NCBI GenBank assembly: GCA_001465935.1
Contig: LNKV01000005.1
Span: 372,001 to 436,000, forward strand
Direction: 5' to 3'
From: Clarireedia homoeocarpa
Lineage: Eukaryota; Ascomycota; Leotiomycetes; Helotiales; Rutstroemiaceae
DNA: 64,000 bases
The position numbers and the translations under genes were made by a program. Every line of letters starts with the position of its first letter. Position 1 is the stretch's first letter. The notes under the pieces were generated by a model. That model had not been told where the DNA came from and made no database searches. It saw nothing but the letters and a program-made list of their open reading frames with translations. This document shows positions 32,010 through 44,253 of this stretch, piece by piece.

Positions 32010-33871
32010 TGTTACGACCAGATCACGAGACAACTAGGGGACCATAGGCTCAAAGCCTTAAACTGGTCATAGAAGAACCCCTGCTATTACCTCACGTGAC
32101 TTCCCACCTCTCCCACCAGTTCCCACGATGATGAGACTGATGGGACTGATGAGAACGAAGGTTTATATAAACCGGAAAGTTTCTTACTATATGGAGCTTT
32201 GTGCTCAACTCAAATAGTAATTCTATTACTTAGTTACCAATCGACATTACCTCCATTTAATCCCCTACTTGACTGCTTCAATACACAACCTATTGTCTCC
32301 TACCACTTCTACGTGACTAGAAGGTCGACGACGTAAAAATTGAATTGATTTTCCGAGGTATGAATATGTAGCAGTGGCCGATTATTCTTATCGTATGTTC
32401 GAATTGTTGATTTCGCTATGTTTAAATAACAATGACGGTGATACTGACTCTATCCTGTAAAGAATATCTAGATTGCTACTATGAAGGGACATCGAACATT
32501 GGTCCCAAGCCCTGATACCTATTCACTAAAGTACCATCACTGTGAGCTGGTAGAGTCCAGGAGGTAGAAGGAGGTACTTTAAACACTGGCGTTGGACTTT
32601 AGGAGGCAATCTAGTAAACATCTGGAAGCTTTTCTTTTTTCTTTTTCTTTACGAAACGCTAAGGCTTTCTCTTTTTGGAGTAAGAATAAGGGATCCTTAT
32701 TCCTATATAGGTGTAGCCTTTGCATAATCGAAAGGCATACAGCCGCGAGCAGAAGCACTCATCCTTGTCTCCAAAATGTCAGTCTGGATGTATTGATGGA
32801 TCCTTCTAGTAGTATGGATGGTTGGTCTAATGGCCAAGATATCGATATGTCGAAGATACATTCACTAAAGCCACAGTTCCAAATGATTACTACAAATATA
32901 ATGGATGTTCTTAGTTGGATCTTGCAAAGACTAGCTCAGAATTTATTGACTGTGTCAGTGTGAGAGTCTACGTTCAAGAAGCTTGGTAACGTAGGTTCAG
33001 ATTAAATTATGGACGATTCTATGAAGAGAGGAAGGAGAGATTTCCGTTCTTGTGATAATTTATATGCTGTGGCCCCACGTTTGGTAACGGTAAGCGAAGG
33101 CTCCGCCTGAGCCCTTTCACTATAGGTCCCACCCTTCACAGTCAGAATGACTAGGATATATTATATATGTTATTCTGGACCGGCTGATCATTCGCTGAGT
33201 AAAGTTTGGACATCTGAACAAAGAAAATACATGACGAAGAATACGCAGATCTTTGATAGACAAGATTTAAAATAACAAGCGTGATGTCCCTTCACAGAAA
33301 TGGCACGACTGGGTGAGTACGATAGCTGTAATGAAAAGGAGTGAAATTAGCCGAGAAGTTTTGAATTATGGATAGGTCTTGAATAACCGCAAACCTACCT
33401 AAGAAGTTTCACCACATTGTGTATTATTCACTACCGCAGATAGTGGTACAATGTAGAAACTGTCTTCCTATAGCACCCAGGCTCTGCATAAAATCGCCAG
33501 CAACTTCTCAAATCCGCATAGGATAGGCAAACTTCCAGCAGCTAAGCCTCAGTCTAGAAGGTATCTATCCTCACTTGATCCATCCAAAACAAATACTATT
33601 CAACTTTAGTGCAGTCTCATACAAATTTAATGAGCGATTCAAAAATTCACACAATCATAATCCATGACAGAATTTTCAATTAACAATAATAAATTTATAG
33701 TGATACGTTACCATGAAGCTTCCTCCACCATCTGCGTTAAGCTCTGTTACTGATAAAACACGGTTCCGTCAGCATTGGTAAGTATCCAAAAATCCATATT
33801 GTCGACCAGCAATGCATGTTTTGAGGCACAACTTATGGAAGAATGTCAAAATATTCCGAAAACCCATATCT

Positions 33872-33907
<36 letters not shown>

Positions 33908-34347
33908 ATATTGAACAAGTTGATCAACGAGCGCGATCTACGTCACTGAGGGGCACCACGCGGACTGTACTGCATCTGTTTCGGATATTTGATAACAGGT
34001 TCTCGTTAATCATTGAACGTAACAACAAAAGCGCACTTGGACGGAGTCATGGAGAAAAGGGGAGCTTTTTTTTCTTACAACGGGCTGTGATTAGCAGTCG
34101 GCCACCAAGGAAATGTTCTTCACATTCAATCAAAAATTATCCACTGATAACATGAAAGCTATAAAGGATTTGAATTTTACCTTAAAAATAAGTATCAAAG
34201 TTGAATGAAACTAATTTCTCGAAACTGAAAGAGAGTCGGTAATACGGTACAGGTGAGTAATAGGTGCATCCCCTGGCGTGTGAATGAGGGAAACAGCACA
34301 AAGTTGCAGTTCAGACACTGAAGCAGACTTTGATGCTCTCTAAAGTC
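32010..34347. other. 2.3-kb intergenic region
   Basis: No gene supported; the frame at 32592-32963 has no motif. TATATAAACCGG at 32164 and pyrimidine tracts occur. A T33 run stands at 33874-33906, which may be a retroposed poly-A tail on the minus strand, but no element is recognisable beside it. Confidence 0.45.
33874..33906. repeat. Homopolymer run of 33 T
   Basis: Uninterrupted T33. Its length may vary between assemblies. Confidence 0.9.
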
Positions 34348-35736
34348 CTAGTATCCATCGTAACCATTCACAACACCAAAAGCACCCCCACCTTTGCCGA
34401 ACATAATTCGCAAGTCTCGCACTAGCAAATCCGGCTTTTCGTGAGCGTAGAAATGTCTATTCGCTCGTAAGCATGATATTCGTGCTTGGCTGCCAAAAAT
34501 GAGACGCAAATGTAGGATTACCTACCCTCCGGAATCGTTCTCAACCTCATACACAACCTCACCAAGCGTTCTTCCCCACCGTTTCGGCACGTTCTCTAAG
34601 TCCTTCGGATTATATGTCAAGCCTAACTTCACACGTGGAGTCCACTTTTGCAGATTCTCATATGTGCATTCACCTCCTTCGGTATGCATTGTTTCGTAGT
34701 AGATGCGCTGTGGAGCACCTGGCCCGGCAGTACTGAAGTTGTAAATGCTTACCCAAGTGAGAATCTCATCATCAGTCCATGGGTAATCATCCGACCAATC
34801 ATGCAGTTTCTCGTAGAGCCAAGCAAGAAGAGCGACTGGGGAGTCTGCGAGTCCATAGGCAAGTGTCTGTGGCTTTGTCGACTGGAGAACGTTATACCCT
34901 TGCAGTTCAGCACATGTTTTTCTCCTTCTGCATGAGAAGCAAAATCTCACCTCGACTCTCCGCTTGAAACCATTTCTTCCGCTCGATTGTCTGCTTTTCA
35001 TGTTTGCTATATGGAGAGATCATGTCCCCAACCTTCTCTATCGGATTGACCAGGAGAGATGGAGGCTGTGCAAAGACCATGTTTAGATGACTGGCTTTGC
35101 AATGCTCTGGATACAATTTACCCATGGTTCTGGTGATCCAAAAACCCCAATCGCCTGCCTGTGTCACATATTGCTCGTAGCCAAGCGACAACATAAGCTT
35201 GTGTAATGCCTCCGCATACTGGGCAAGTGCAAAACCGCGCTTCTTGACACCTGAACTAAATGCAAAATTTGGGAGCGACGGTGCGATGACGTCGAAGCTT
35301 GGACAACCTGGTGTGGCGCTGCACAACTGTGGAAGAACCTTGAGCACTTCGACATAGGAACCGGGCCCTTACATTATTGTGTCAGTAGTCAGTAATGCGA
35401 TTCAAGAACAATTGGGACAATACAGCCATGCACAAATAGTAGAGGAATAGCCTTTTCAACGGTGCTCCTCTGATGTAAGAAGTGAATATCTAGTCCTCCA
35501 AAGCCTTTAACATCAATTTTCGTGGTGAATTGGGGAAATTTGTTCAATTTTTCCTCAGCACGTTTCCAATCCCAGGTCTTCCATTTATCAGCCAAGCGTG
35601 TGACCTCAGACAATGGTGTGCCCTGGTCCCAGCCCGGATCAGGATGGAGCTCATCAGGAAGTGTAGTAAGATAGAGCTTCTTATGAAGGATGTCAAGCTT
35701 GAATTGCGGAATATCGATCGTGAAGGTTTGCGCCAT
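34348..35736 (-). CDS. Epoxide hydrolase, alpha/beta-hydrolase fold with EHN domain
   Basis: Minus-strand exons 35736-35424, 35367-34951, 34898-34526 and 34456-34348 (introns 56, 52, 69 bp), 403 aa. Splicing restores the family motifs at each join: HGWPGSYVEVLKVLPQL, FQAESRGYNVLQSTKPQTLA and DSGGHFYAHEKPDLL. The N-terminal EHN domain has FKLDILHKKLYLTTLPDE and TPLSEVTRLADKWKTWDW. HGWPGS is the oxyanion-hole HGxP motif, VTQAGDWG holds the nucleophile Asp177, and GGHFYAHEKP holds the catalytic His369. KPQTLAYGLADSPVALLAWL is a strongly conserved block. No signal peptide, so likely cytosolic or lipid-body. It opens epoxides to diols in detoxification or secondary metabolism; substrate unknown. 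Convergent with the AAA+ gene. Confidence 0.92.
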
Positions 35737-36602
35737 GGTTTCCCTCTATCAATATCTTATGTCTGGGAGTGCGAACGCTAAGGATTAGTGATGAAATGTC
35801 CAACTAGATATGCCTCACGACATGAGGCAATAAAGGGTATCATCCCATCGCAGTCCGAAGTAGGGCAATATTGTCTATCTAATTGGTCAGTTTGGACAAT
35901 GCCTATCTACATCCACAAACCGGATATCTAGACAACCCCACCTAGGGCGGACACCGGGCTAAGGAAGATGGTAATCGTCAAACTCACAATCGTTTTAACC
36001 CCGTCGTATAGCAATAGAACCGATAACGGTCTCTACGGTAACCATATACAGGTAGAACAGTTACATCTTTACTGAGTGTCATCAGTAAAAATGATGAATT
36101 GGACACATATTATGGATGTGAAGAGTCAATTTTTGATCGAATCAGAGCAAGGTAATGCTGCACTCATAACCAATACCAAATCGGATCATTGCGGCTAATC
36201 TGATGGTATAACACATAAATTGGCCGATCAAGAAAACTTTGAGACGCTATCTTATGATTGTTCAATCATATCGCGTTGATAGTAAGAATTATCCATTCAA
36301 AGTGGGGGTTACTAACAGCTACCCCTCACTTGCCCTGTACTTAAAGGCAGACATGAACTCCCCAACGAAATCTCAATTGACCAGCTATCGTACCAATTTT
36401 TCTCCAGTCTCGATAACTTATTGAACCCTAACACCTGGCAAATTGTTTGTATAACACCAACGCGTATAGGACGTTGCTGACACTACTCGTACCGTAGGAA
36501 TCAACCTTCGATTAGAAGTAAAACTCACCCATTCTCATCGAGAGACATGTAGCCCTACGCGGGGACATTATCCGCTTGCGGATCAAGGTATTTCATCAAT
36601 TG
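35737..36602. other. Divergent intergenic region
   Basis: Separates the epoxide hydrolase and thiazole synthase genes, which point away from each other, so it holds both promoters. No other feature seen. Confidence 0.5.
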
Positions 36603-36609
36603 TATAAAA
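36603..36609 (+). promoter_or_regulatory. TATA box of the thiazole synthase gene
   Basis: TATAAAA lies about 80 bp upstream of the riboswitch and 218 bp upstream of the ATG at 36827, consistent with a leader that contains the riboswitch intron. Confidence 0.5.
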
Positions 36610-36679
36610 GCATCTTGCATGGACCGGTGTTCGATCCGAATACTCATCAGCTTGCTTTTCATCTACCATAAAAGCATTT

Positions 36680-36768
36680 ATGAGATGGTAAGCCGCTGAT
36701 GAGGGATCGTTCTGAGATGATACGGTTATTTGAACTTGATCTGGATAATACCAGCGAAAGGATCATGC
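36680..36768 (+). promoter_or_regulatory. TPP riboswitch
   Basis: The two core motifs of the thiamine pyrophosphate aptamer are present: CTGAGATGATACGG at 36712-36725 (pyrimidine-binding arm) and CTGGATAATACCAGCGAAAG at 36741-36760 (pyrophosphate-binding arm), with the correct spacing. AGCCG (36691-36695) can pair with CGGTT (36723-36727) as P2, and ATGA with TCAT as part of P1. The aptamer overlaps a GTAAGC splice donor at 36688. In Neurospora and Aspergillus thiamine genes, TPP binding changes splicing of a 5'UTR intron and lowers expression; the same is inferred here. Confidence 0.93.
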
Positions 36769-36805
36769 TCTTTCCTTCCCATCACGTGGGATGAAACTGA
36801 CACAG
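36688..36805 (+). other. Probable 5'UTR intron containing the TPP riboswitch
   Basis: Donor GTAAGC at 36688, a branch-like ACTGAC at about 36795-36800 and acceptor ACACAG ending at 36805, 21 bp before the start codon. Intron of 118 bp. It contains upstream ATGs (for example at 36764 and 36791), so retention would lower translation. Confidence 0.65.
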
Positions 36806-36826
36806 GGTAGATCAAAAACATAAAAA

Positions 36827-37872
36827 ATGGCCCCGCCAGCAGCAATGTTCCCCGAGTCGACCAGCCCCATTGACGGTGTTAAGTTGAAGGCTGGCTTCGA
36901 TGTCCAGACCACTCCTGTCCTAGCCAAGCAGCCAAGCAAGACTCTTGCCGAACTCGCAGGAAAGTGGGAACAAGGTTTCACCTTTGCTCCTATCCGCGAG
37001 TCGCAAGTCTCACGTGCAATGACCCGCCGCTACTTCAATGACTTGGACAGATATGCCGAATCTGACATCGTCATTGTTGGTGCTGGCTCTTGCGGCTTGA
37101 GTACCGCATATATGCTTGGAAAAGCTCGTCCCGACCTCAAGATTGCTATCATCGAGGCTTCTGTGTCTCCAGGTGGAGGAGCATGGCTGGGTGGACAGCT
37201 TTTTAGTGCTATGGTTATGCGCAAGCCTGCAGACGCTTTTTTGGCTGATATCGGCGTCCCATTTGATGACGAAGGAGATTTCGTTGTGGTAAAGCACGCC
37301 GTATGTTCACCATAAACGCCGAAGCATAAAATATTTGTCCTTAGCTAACGATTTAACAGGCTCTTTTCACGTCCACCCTTCTCTCCAAGGTCCTTGCCTT
37401 CCCGAATATCAAATTGTTCAATGCAACTACAGTTGAAGATCTCATCACTCGCCAGACTGATGATGGGAAGGTTCGAATTGCAGGCGTAGTAACCAACTGG
37501 ACATTGGTGACCATGCATCACGATGATCAGTCTTGCATGGACCCGAACACCATCAACGCACCTGTGATCATTTCCACAACTGGTCATGATGGCCCTTTTG
37601 GCGCCTTTTGCGTTAAGCGCCTTGTTTCCATGAATCAGATCAAGGAACTCGGCGGCATGAGAGGTCTGGATATGAACGTTGCTGAAGATGCAATTGTGAA
37701 AAGAACTCGAGAAATTGTCCCAGGTCTGATTGTTGGTGGCATGGAGCTTAGTGAAGTGGATGGTGCAAACCGTATGGGTCCCACTTTTGGTGCCATGGCA
37801 CTCAGTGGCGTCAAAGCTGCGGAGGAGGCCTTGAAGGTCTTTGATGAACGAAAAGCTCAAAATGATGCCTAG
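36827..37872 (+). CDS. THI4: Thiamine thiazole synthase
   Basis: Exons 36827-37300 and 37360-37872 (59-bp intron, GTATGT to TAACAG), 328 aa, the usual length. It makes the thiazole half of thiamine from NAD and glycine, donating sulfur from its own active-site cysteine (a single-turnover enzyme). Visible: the NAD-binding SDIVIVGAGSCGLSTAYMLG and IIEASVSPGGGAWLGGQLFSAM, and HHDDQSCMDPN with the sulfur-donor Cys217. Later motifs ISTTGHDGPFGAF and MELSEVDGANRMGPTFGAM complete the family pattern. Because the Cys is kept, it should be the suicide type. Regulated by the TPP riboswitch in the leader. Start ATG has an A-rich context (AAAAAATGG). Confidence 0.97.
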
Positions 37873-38224
37873 AGGGTTGATGTTGGACAACGCATTGAGG
37901 ACCACCAAGTAACAGGTCCCACATTGACATTCATATATGAGAATACAATCATTTTATCCACATGCACATACTGCCTACCTTGTAAATCGCATACCGTCAA
38001 CTGTGCTGTCTGTCTGTCCGGGCATGTCTGTTAACTGAAATGTTTTGCGCGGCACCGAAAGCTACACGTTGATTCTAGGATGAAATTGTAGCTGAAATGC
38101 GCCAAACGTGCTTACTAATCACAGTCCCCTGTCACCGCCCGGCAGAAATAAAAATAATTTCTGGATGTTTTATGAAGCTGCAAAGCGCAATATTCGAAAA
38201 CTGTGAATTTCTGCAAGTATCACA
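37873..38224. other. Intergenic region, promoter of POL5
   Basis: No gene seen. Confidence 0.5.
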
Positions 38225-41200
38225 ATGGGTAGCAAACGCAAGAGATCGGCTCACGAAGCGCCTGCTTCGGTGCCAGTTGCTAAGAAATATCAGAAATCTA
38301 CGAAATTGCCGACAAAAAATTCGAATGACGGACTGATACCCCTCGATTCCTCCCCATTTGTTGACAACCCAAAAGGCGATGAGCTCAAGCGTGAAGTTAG
38401 ACTTTACGACCTGCTAAGCAGTGAAGACGGTCCTCAGAGATTGAATGCCGCGGCGGCAATAATATCAGGCTTATTCGAAGGAGATGGGGTCAACCAATCG
38501 ACTTTACAGAGACACTTGGAGAGAAGGTTATTTCGTGGACTCGCAAGTGGCAGGAAGGGTGCGCGATTAGGCTTTAGCATTGTGCTGACCGAAATACTCG
38601 GACAGCTCTTTGGCACAGCTGACCTTAACAAAAAAAAGTACCCGGAGCTGACTTTCGATAATGTATTTGGATTCTTAATTGCGAAAACGAAACCGGAAGG
38701 CGATCTCAGCGGGCAGGAACAGAAGGATCATGCGCTTGGTTTGTTGTTTGGCTTGCAGAGCTTTGTAAGATCTAAAGTGCTCTTCGCAGTCGATGGCAGA
38801 TGGGAGTGCATACTAGAGAAGCTTTTGGAGCTGTCGAATAAAAAGTCGTGGACAAGAGAGGAGTGCGGCTGGGTCATTATGGAAGCTTTAGAGCAGATGC
38901 AGCAAAAACAAGCGGAACTCACCTTGACGAAGCTTTGCGATGCTGGATTGGGCCTTTCACCTGAGGGAGTCGGTATCTGGTTGGGTGCGCGGCAGCAATT
39001 CCCAGACATGCAATTCCCCGACAAACCATGGGGGCAGAGTGGTAATCCTTTGGATCATCTCAAGGCCCTTGCTAAAGCTCTCAAAGAAAGCTCGTCCAGT
39101 GACAGCAGCGCAGAGAAGGGGCAGCAAGCGAACCAAACTGGAAATTGGAACCCTAAATTACATTTTGTTTGGAATATAGTGTTGAATCAGTATGTCAAAA
39201 CCGCTAGCAGCGAGTCAACTGATACCAAGTCCGGTTTCGAGAATTTTTGGAAAGTTGCAGTTGATGGTAAGTGTACTGCTGCTACTTATAAAACATCAAG
39301 CTAATCTTCAGACAACCTTTTTTCGGCATCGGCATCCAAGGAACGCAAATTCTGGGGTTTTCTTGTCTTTCAAAAAATGATACATGATCATATTTCGTGC
39401 ACACCACTTATCGCTAGCATCTTCACTCACAACCTTTTACGCTGTCTTATCAACCACGTGCAAAATGAAGACAGATTTTTACATCGCGCCGCCGACAAGT
39501 CACTCAAAATCCTTGTCCATGCCGTGGAAGAAAACCCCGAGTCTCTATCTATCGTACTACGAGGTCTGATTGACGGCAATGGGGCATACGCCTTTGATCG
39601 CATCACAAAAACGAAGACGATAGAGAAACTTCTTGCCAAAGTTGATGATGCAAATGCTGAAGACGCCTTCAATGCTCTCACCAAACCGGTCATCAGTATC
39701 CCAAAGTAGGAAAGCCTTTTTTAATTTATGCTCGTAAAATACTAACTTGGCGCAGCACAGATGATGCAGCCGAACCAGAGAAACGCCGCCAGATATATGG
39801 CGATTATGTCCTAACCGCCGTTCGTCATACAGAATCATCCGAGACACCGCAAAAATGGATTAAGGCTGTTGCTTTACCTCACTTAGCTTCTTTGGCATAT
39901 TCCAAAAACTCGGAAGCCAAACCGCCAGTATCGGATAGTACTAGGACCTTGATACGAAACAGATTGATGTCCGTATTCGGCCACTTACTAGCAGATGTTA
40001 ATGCTTACCATTACCCGTGTGACTTGGTACTTTCTTGCGATGCTGACGGAGTGGCAATGGACAAAGATATTACAAATGCTAAGGATGTGGCAATTTCGTC
40101 GTTGAAAAAGCTACTCAAAAAGGCCAAGAAAGAGGACGGAAAGAGCAAACCCGCTTGCCAAGCTCTGGCTTTACTATTTGCGCTCGTCATTATTCAACTT
40201 TATAACGGAGACTCAGAAGCCGTCTCAATTCTTGATGAATTGAAGCTGTGTTACGATAACCTGATCAAGCACAAGAAGTCTGAGAAAGATAGCAAGGCTA
40301 AAGCTGAGAATAATGAGGATGCTGATCCTGAGCCTTTCAATGTGCTCGTGGAACTCTTATTGTCTCTCCTTTCACGGCCATCCGCGTTGCTTCGCAAAGT
40401 AACCCAGCACGTTTTCACTGCATTTATGGGTGAAATGACACCTAGTGGTCTCAAACTCATGACAGATATCTTAGAATCTAGTGAAAGCTTAAGGGGGCAG
40501 CAGGAGTTCTTTGACCAAAATCCCGAAGATGATGAAGATGGCATGGAGCTTGATGACGAAGATGTTGAGATGGACTCCGATGTTGAAGTGGTTGACATGG
40601 AGGGCGAAGAAGGGCATTTGAATGGACATCTTGCGGAGGAGGATGGTGACAGTGAAGAAGATGAGGAAGACTCCGATGACGAGGAAGACTCCGATGATGA
40701 TGACGAAGGGAGAGACAATGAGGCGGATAAGGAACTCAATGATGCATTGGCGAACATTCTCGGTACACATGCGTTAGGACAGGATGCAGAGGAGGAAGAG
40801 GATGACAGTGATGCCGACATGACTGACTCTGAGATGGATGCTCTAACACCAAAACTGGAAGAAGTCCTCGGCCGAATGCAAAAGAAAGGACCGAGCAAGA
40901 AACAAGAACAGAAAGACGCAAAAGAGAATATGGTCAACTTCAAGAGTCGAGTGCTGGACCTTCTCGACATCTTTGCGAAGAAACAAGCTTCTAGCCCACT
41001 GGCTGCCCAGATATTGATACCTCTATTACAATTGATCCGGACAACGAAGACGAAGCATCTTAGTGACAAAGCTTTCTCCATTATCCAATCTTTCGCGAAG
41101 TCGAAATCGAAAGCATCATATACAACCCCTGAAGACAAGGCCGAATTGAAGACAAAACTGGCATTGATCAAAGCCATCCACGAAGAGGTGTTCAAAGATC

Positions 41201-41421
41201 AATCGAAGCAGTTTGCCAAAGCAGCAAGCACTGCTAGTTTGTCATTGGCTTCGGGGCTTTACAAAGCTGATGAGGGCTACGCGAAGAAAATCGGAAGTAT
41301 ATACTTGGACACTATGAATAAGACAAACAAGAACGTCAAAGTTCAGCAGAGCTTCTTCACTGAATGGATTAATTGGTGGGCGAGTCATCCAAACCCAGTG
41401 GGCAAGGCTAAGGGGGAGTAA
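38225..41421 (+). CDS. POL5: Pol5 / MYBBP1A-like nucleolar protein (DNA polymerase phi family)
   Basis: Exons 38225-39266, 39312-39705 and 39756-41421 (introns 45 and 50 bp), 1033 aa. Despite its name the family has no shown polymerase role in vivo; yeast Pol5 works in the nucleolus in rRNA synthesis and 60S assembly. Visible: the basic start MGSKRKRS, then LLSSEDGPQRLNAAAAIISG, RLFRGLASGRKGARLGFSIV and the join to ASKERKFWGFLVFQKM, which are typical of the family. HEAT-like helices fill the middle. A long Asp/Glu tract (about 40540-40820) is the usual acidic region before the Lys-rich C-terminal third. The tail is not as basic as in animal MYBBP1A. Call is firm. Confidence 0.93.
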
Positions 41422-43254
41422 TGTAAAATTATAGATATGAATGATGAAGAGTACAAGTACATTGGGATCCTTGATTTCGAGATTGTGAACAAACTTCATG
41501 TAAATGGCCGAGTCAACATGAAGTACCTCGAGTAATGTTGCTGTAATGTTTGCAAAAAGAACCTACGAAAATTCAAGCGTCTAACTATCTGAACATAGTA
41601 CAGCGAACTCGGGTTTTCCCCACTCTGTGCTGTAGGAACCAGCACCAGCCACTTAAAAGTAGCTCGGAAAGCCAATCATAAACCTGCATACTCCTGCGCA
41701 TCGTACCCATAGACATGGCACCCGAACCTACCTTCCGAGGGCAATCGACCATCATTGCTACCAATCATAACTACAGCTACGATCTTCTAGAAATTTGAAG
41801 AATATCTCGGTTCGCAGAACGTGGCATGTGGATAACATGGTTGAAAATTTACACGCACGAAGACTATACACGTATATAACGAGGGACCTTCTTCTCACCA
41901 TAAGAAGTAAGATTTCGGGCTGCAAGCCAACAAAGTTGTTTTGTCGTTCTCCAAGTAACCACAGCCAGATCGTAGCAATGGCCAACGACATGTGAAATCC
42001 TGTGCTAGACGGGGCCCACCCTCGCATGGCCGTCGTGGGAGAACTCGCAGTTCCCACACACGTTCATCGTAAGTTCGAAGAGTACTTGTGTTATGCTCGT
42101 ATTCAGAGAGACCAGGAAAAATAAGGTCTTGGTCCCGATGAAAGGGAGCATATATACCGCGAGGCTATCAGTGGTGTGGATGCTGTGTCGGGAAGGGAGA
42201 GCGGCGATGAGGAGAAGAAGGTGATTCTGGAGAGTGGTAATGAGAAGGCGGTTAAGCCTGTGGATAAGAAGACTGCTATTTCCGTGGTGAATGAGAGTGC
42301 GTCTCGTGCCGGGAGACATGCGACCTAAAGGGCAGTGTATGTCCGACCAGGGCAACCTGTGCAATGCGCGTCGACTGACAATATCACAGTGTTTACCTCA
42401 TCGCAACTGTTATTACTGGTCCCTATAATGAGCCGTACGCTGTCTCACAATTCGGATATGTTGGCGGTGTCATGATGTGCTTTTCCATGGGTGTCATGGC
42501 CTTCTTCGCCGGCTGCAAATCTGGAGAATATTCCTAAAGCTTGATTCTGACCGGTACCCAATGAGAAAATTTGGTGATCTTGGGTCTCTGAATGTATGAT
42601 TTCATTCGCTATCCGTGATTCCTTTACCCGCGCCTATATTCTACGTGTAAAGTAATCGCAACATAATCATGGCCTGCGATGGTTGTATTCACCACTTAGC
42701 TTGCGATAGCCCTAAAGGTAGCTGTAGGCTCAGTAACATGGTTGCATACAGCATGTACAATACGTACCCAACAGTTTCACTGCAAGCCGAATCCTTCGGC
42801 TGCAATTATTGGCCAAGAACGCTGATTGGATGGATTGCACAGTCACCGTGCCTATAAAACAATGCAAACTGTGTCGTACAGTTGTTATTTAGGTAGTTTC
42901 TATATTGGGGAACTTCGCAGGTGCAGAGTATGATACGAGGTCGAGCGTATGGCCAAAGTAAGGCATGATTCTTGACGCCTGCTACTCTGACAGACGTATT
43001 TCTTTCTCTATCGTGGTGCAATCACTCTCCGAGCCATGATTTAGAGATTGAGTCCGAAAATAAACAGCTTGACAAGCAAGGCTCAAGTGCCGCTGAGCGG
43101 GCCGTGATATGAATTAAAGGCATATGCAATGATGCTCGGTAATTTCAGCGCTATGAAAAACTCCATGAAAACATTCGCGCCCATCTACACCTCTTTGTGT
43201 ACTTAATGCAGAGAGATATGTATATTGTTTGAGTCTCCAACAATGAACAGCCAT
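41422..43254. other. Intergenic region with a possible transporter relic
   Basis: No intact gene. At about 42134-42330 an acidic peptide frame lacking a start is followed, after ATATCACAG, by a hydrophobic frame (42391-42537) including YLIATVITGPYNEPYAVSQF and GGVMMCFSMGVMAFFAGC. This could be the remains of an amino-acid-transporter-like membrane protein, but I cannot place it with confidence. The rest shows nothing. Confidence 0.4.
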
Positions 43255-44253
43255 TCAAACAGCTGCAGACTTTCTGCCTTTGAGATCAGTTTCCACCATG
43301 GCTCGTATCAGCTCAACTGCAATATCCACGCCATTTTCTATCGCAGGTTCGTCGGCATCCACAGGAACATGGAAGAACATTGCTTTTCGTTCCAGCCCTT
43401 GCTTGTATAGATGCGACATCGAAGTATAATAGATGAAGTCGCAGAGGTAGTTACCTGCGTCTTCGGAAATACGTGCATCGACTTCCTGTGTGACGGCAAT
43501 CGTAGTTTAGCAAATGTGAGGATGTAGATGGGACTCAAAAGAATAAAGAATTGGAAGGTACAACACACCGGTAAGGAACCCCTCCATTGCTCAAACATGT
43601 CGTCAAACGGTAAATTGGTCAGGAGTTGATCAGGACATCCGGCCCATATCCAATCATCCCCCTCGTGTATCTTCCTCACATCGTCTCCCAACAACTGGCC
43701 ATCCACATCCCTCATGTAATATCCATCTCTATGAGCACGCCGCTCCACGCTGTAATATGCTCGTCCAGATGCCATCCCAATGTGTAGAACATAATGTGGC
43801 TTGTGTTCATCGAGTAGATGCGGGGCCAGATTGCGGACCACTTCGTAGCTTACATACACAGGCTGCGGATATGTAAGAATTCGTATTGTGGGAGTGGGTT
43901 TACTTGAGGCAGGGTTCAATAAGCGGGGTCCATCGGCAGGTGGCTCAGGCGCTTTCTTCTTTGGGGGAAGGACGGATGGAAGACGTGAGGCTATTTCCCA
44001 TGATGGATTGATAGGATATTGAGCGCGGAAGGGCTGTCAAAAGTTTCAAAGTTAGTAGCTGGCCTCGAATATAGGAGCTCCATGGGAAGGGCTGGCGGGA
44101 TACAATCGTACCCACAGGCCACTTTGATGAGAGGAGGGGTAGCCTTAACGCGGGGTCAAGTGAAAGCACAGTAAACAGACTTACACCAAAACCAGTAACA
44201 AGTACTATAATCTCGTCGTCTTGTGAGGGTATAGCCTCGCCGTTTGAGCCCAT
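43255..44253 (-). CDS. Pyroglutamyl peptidase I (peptidase family C15)
   Basis: Minus-strand exons 44253-44185, 44033-43569 and 43485-43255 (introns 151 and 83 bp), 254 aa. It removes N-terminal pyroglutamate from peptides in the cytosol. The first join restores VLVTGFGPFRAQYPINPSW, the family's start motif (GFGPF...NPSW). The likely catalytic triad is visible: Glu120 in YYSVERRAHRDGYY, Cys193 in EDAGNYLCDFIYY and His217 in AMFFHVPVDAD. Length is somewhat above the 210-220 aa of bacterial and animal enzymes because of an insert (PKKKAPEPPADG) and a C-terminal extension, common in fungal members. No signal peptide. The third exon join (SLP then EVDARISED) is supported by GTGTGT and CACACAG borders. 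Confidence 0.9.

Noticed and set aside
33874..33906. T33 run as the tail of a LINE-type retrotransposon
   Set aside because: No reverse-transcriptase sequence or target duplication could be found beside it.
41758..42364. Small minus-strand frames (41758-42057, 42005-42364)
   Set aside because: They overlap the possible transporter relic on the other strand and have no motif.
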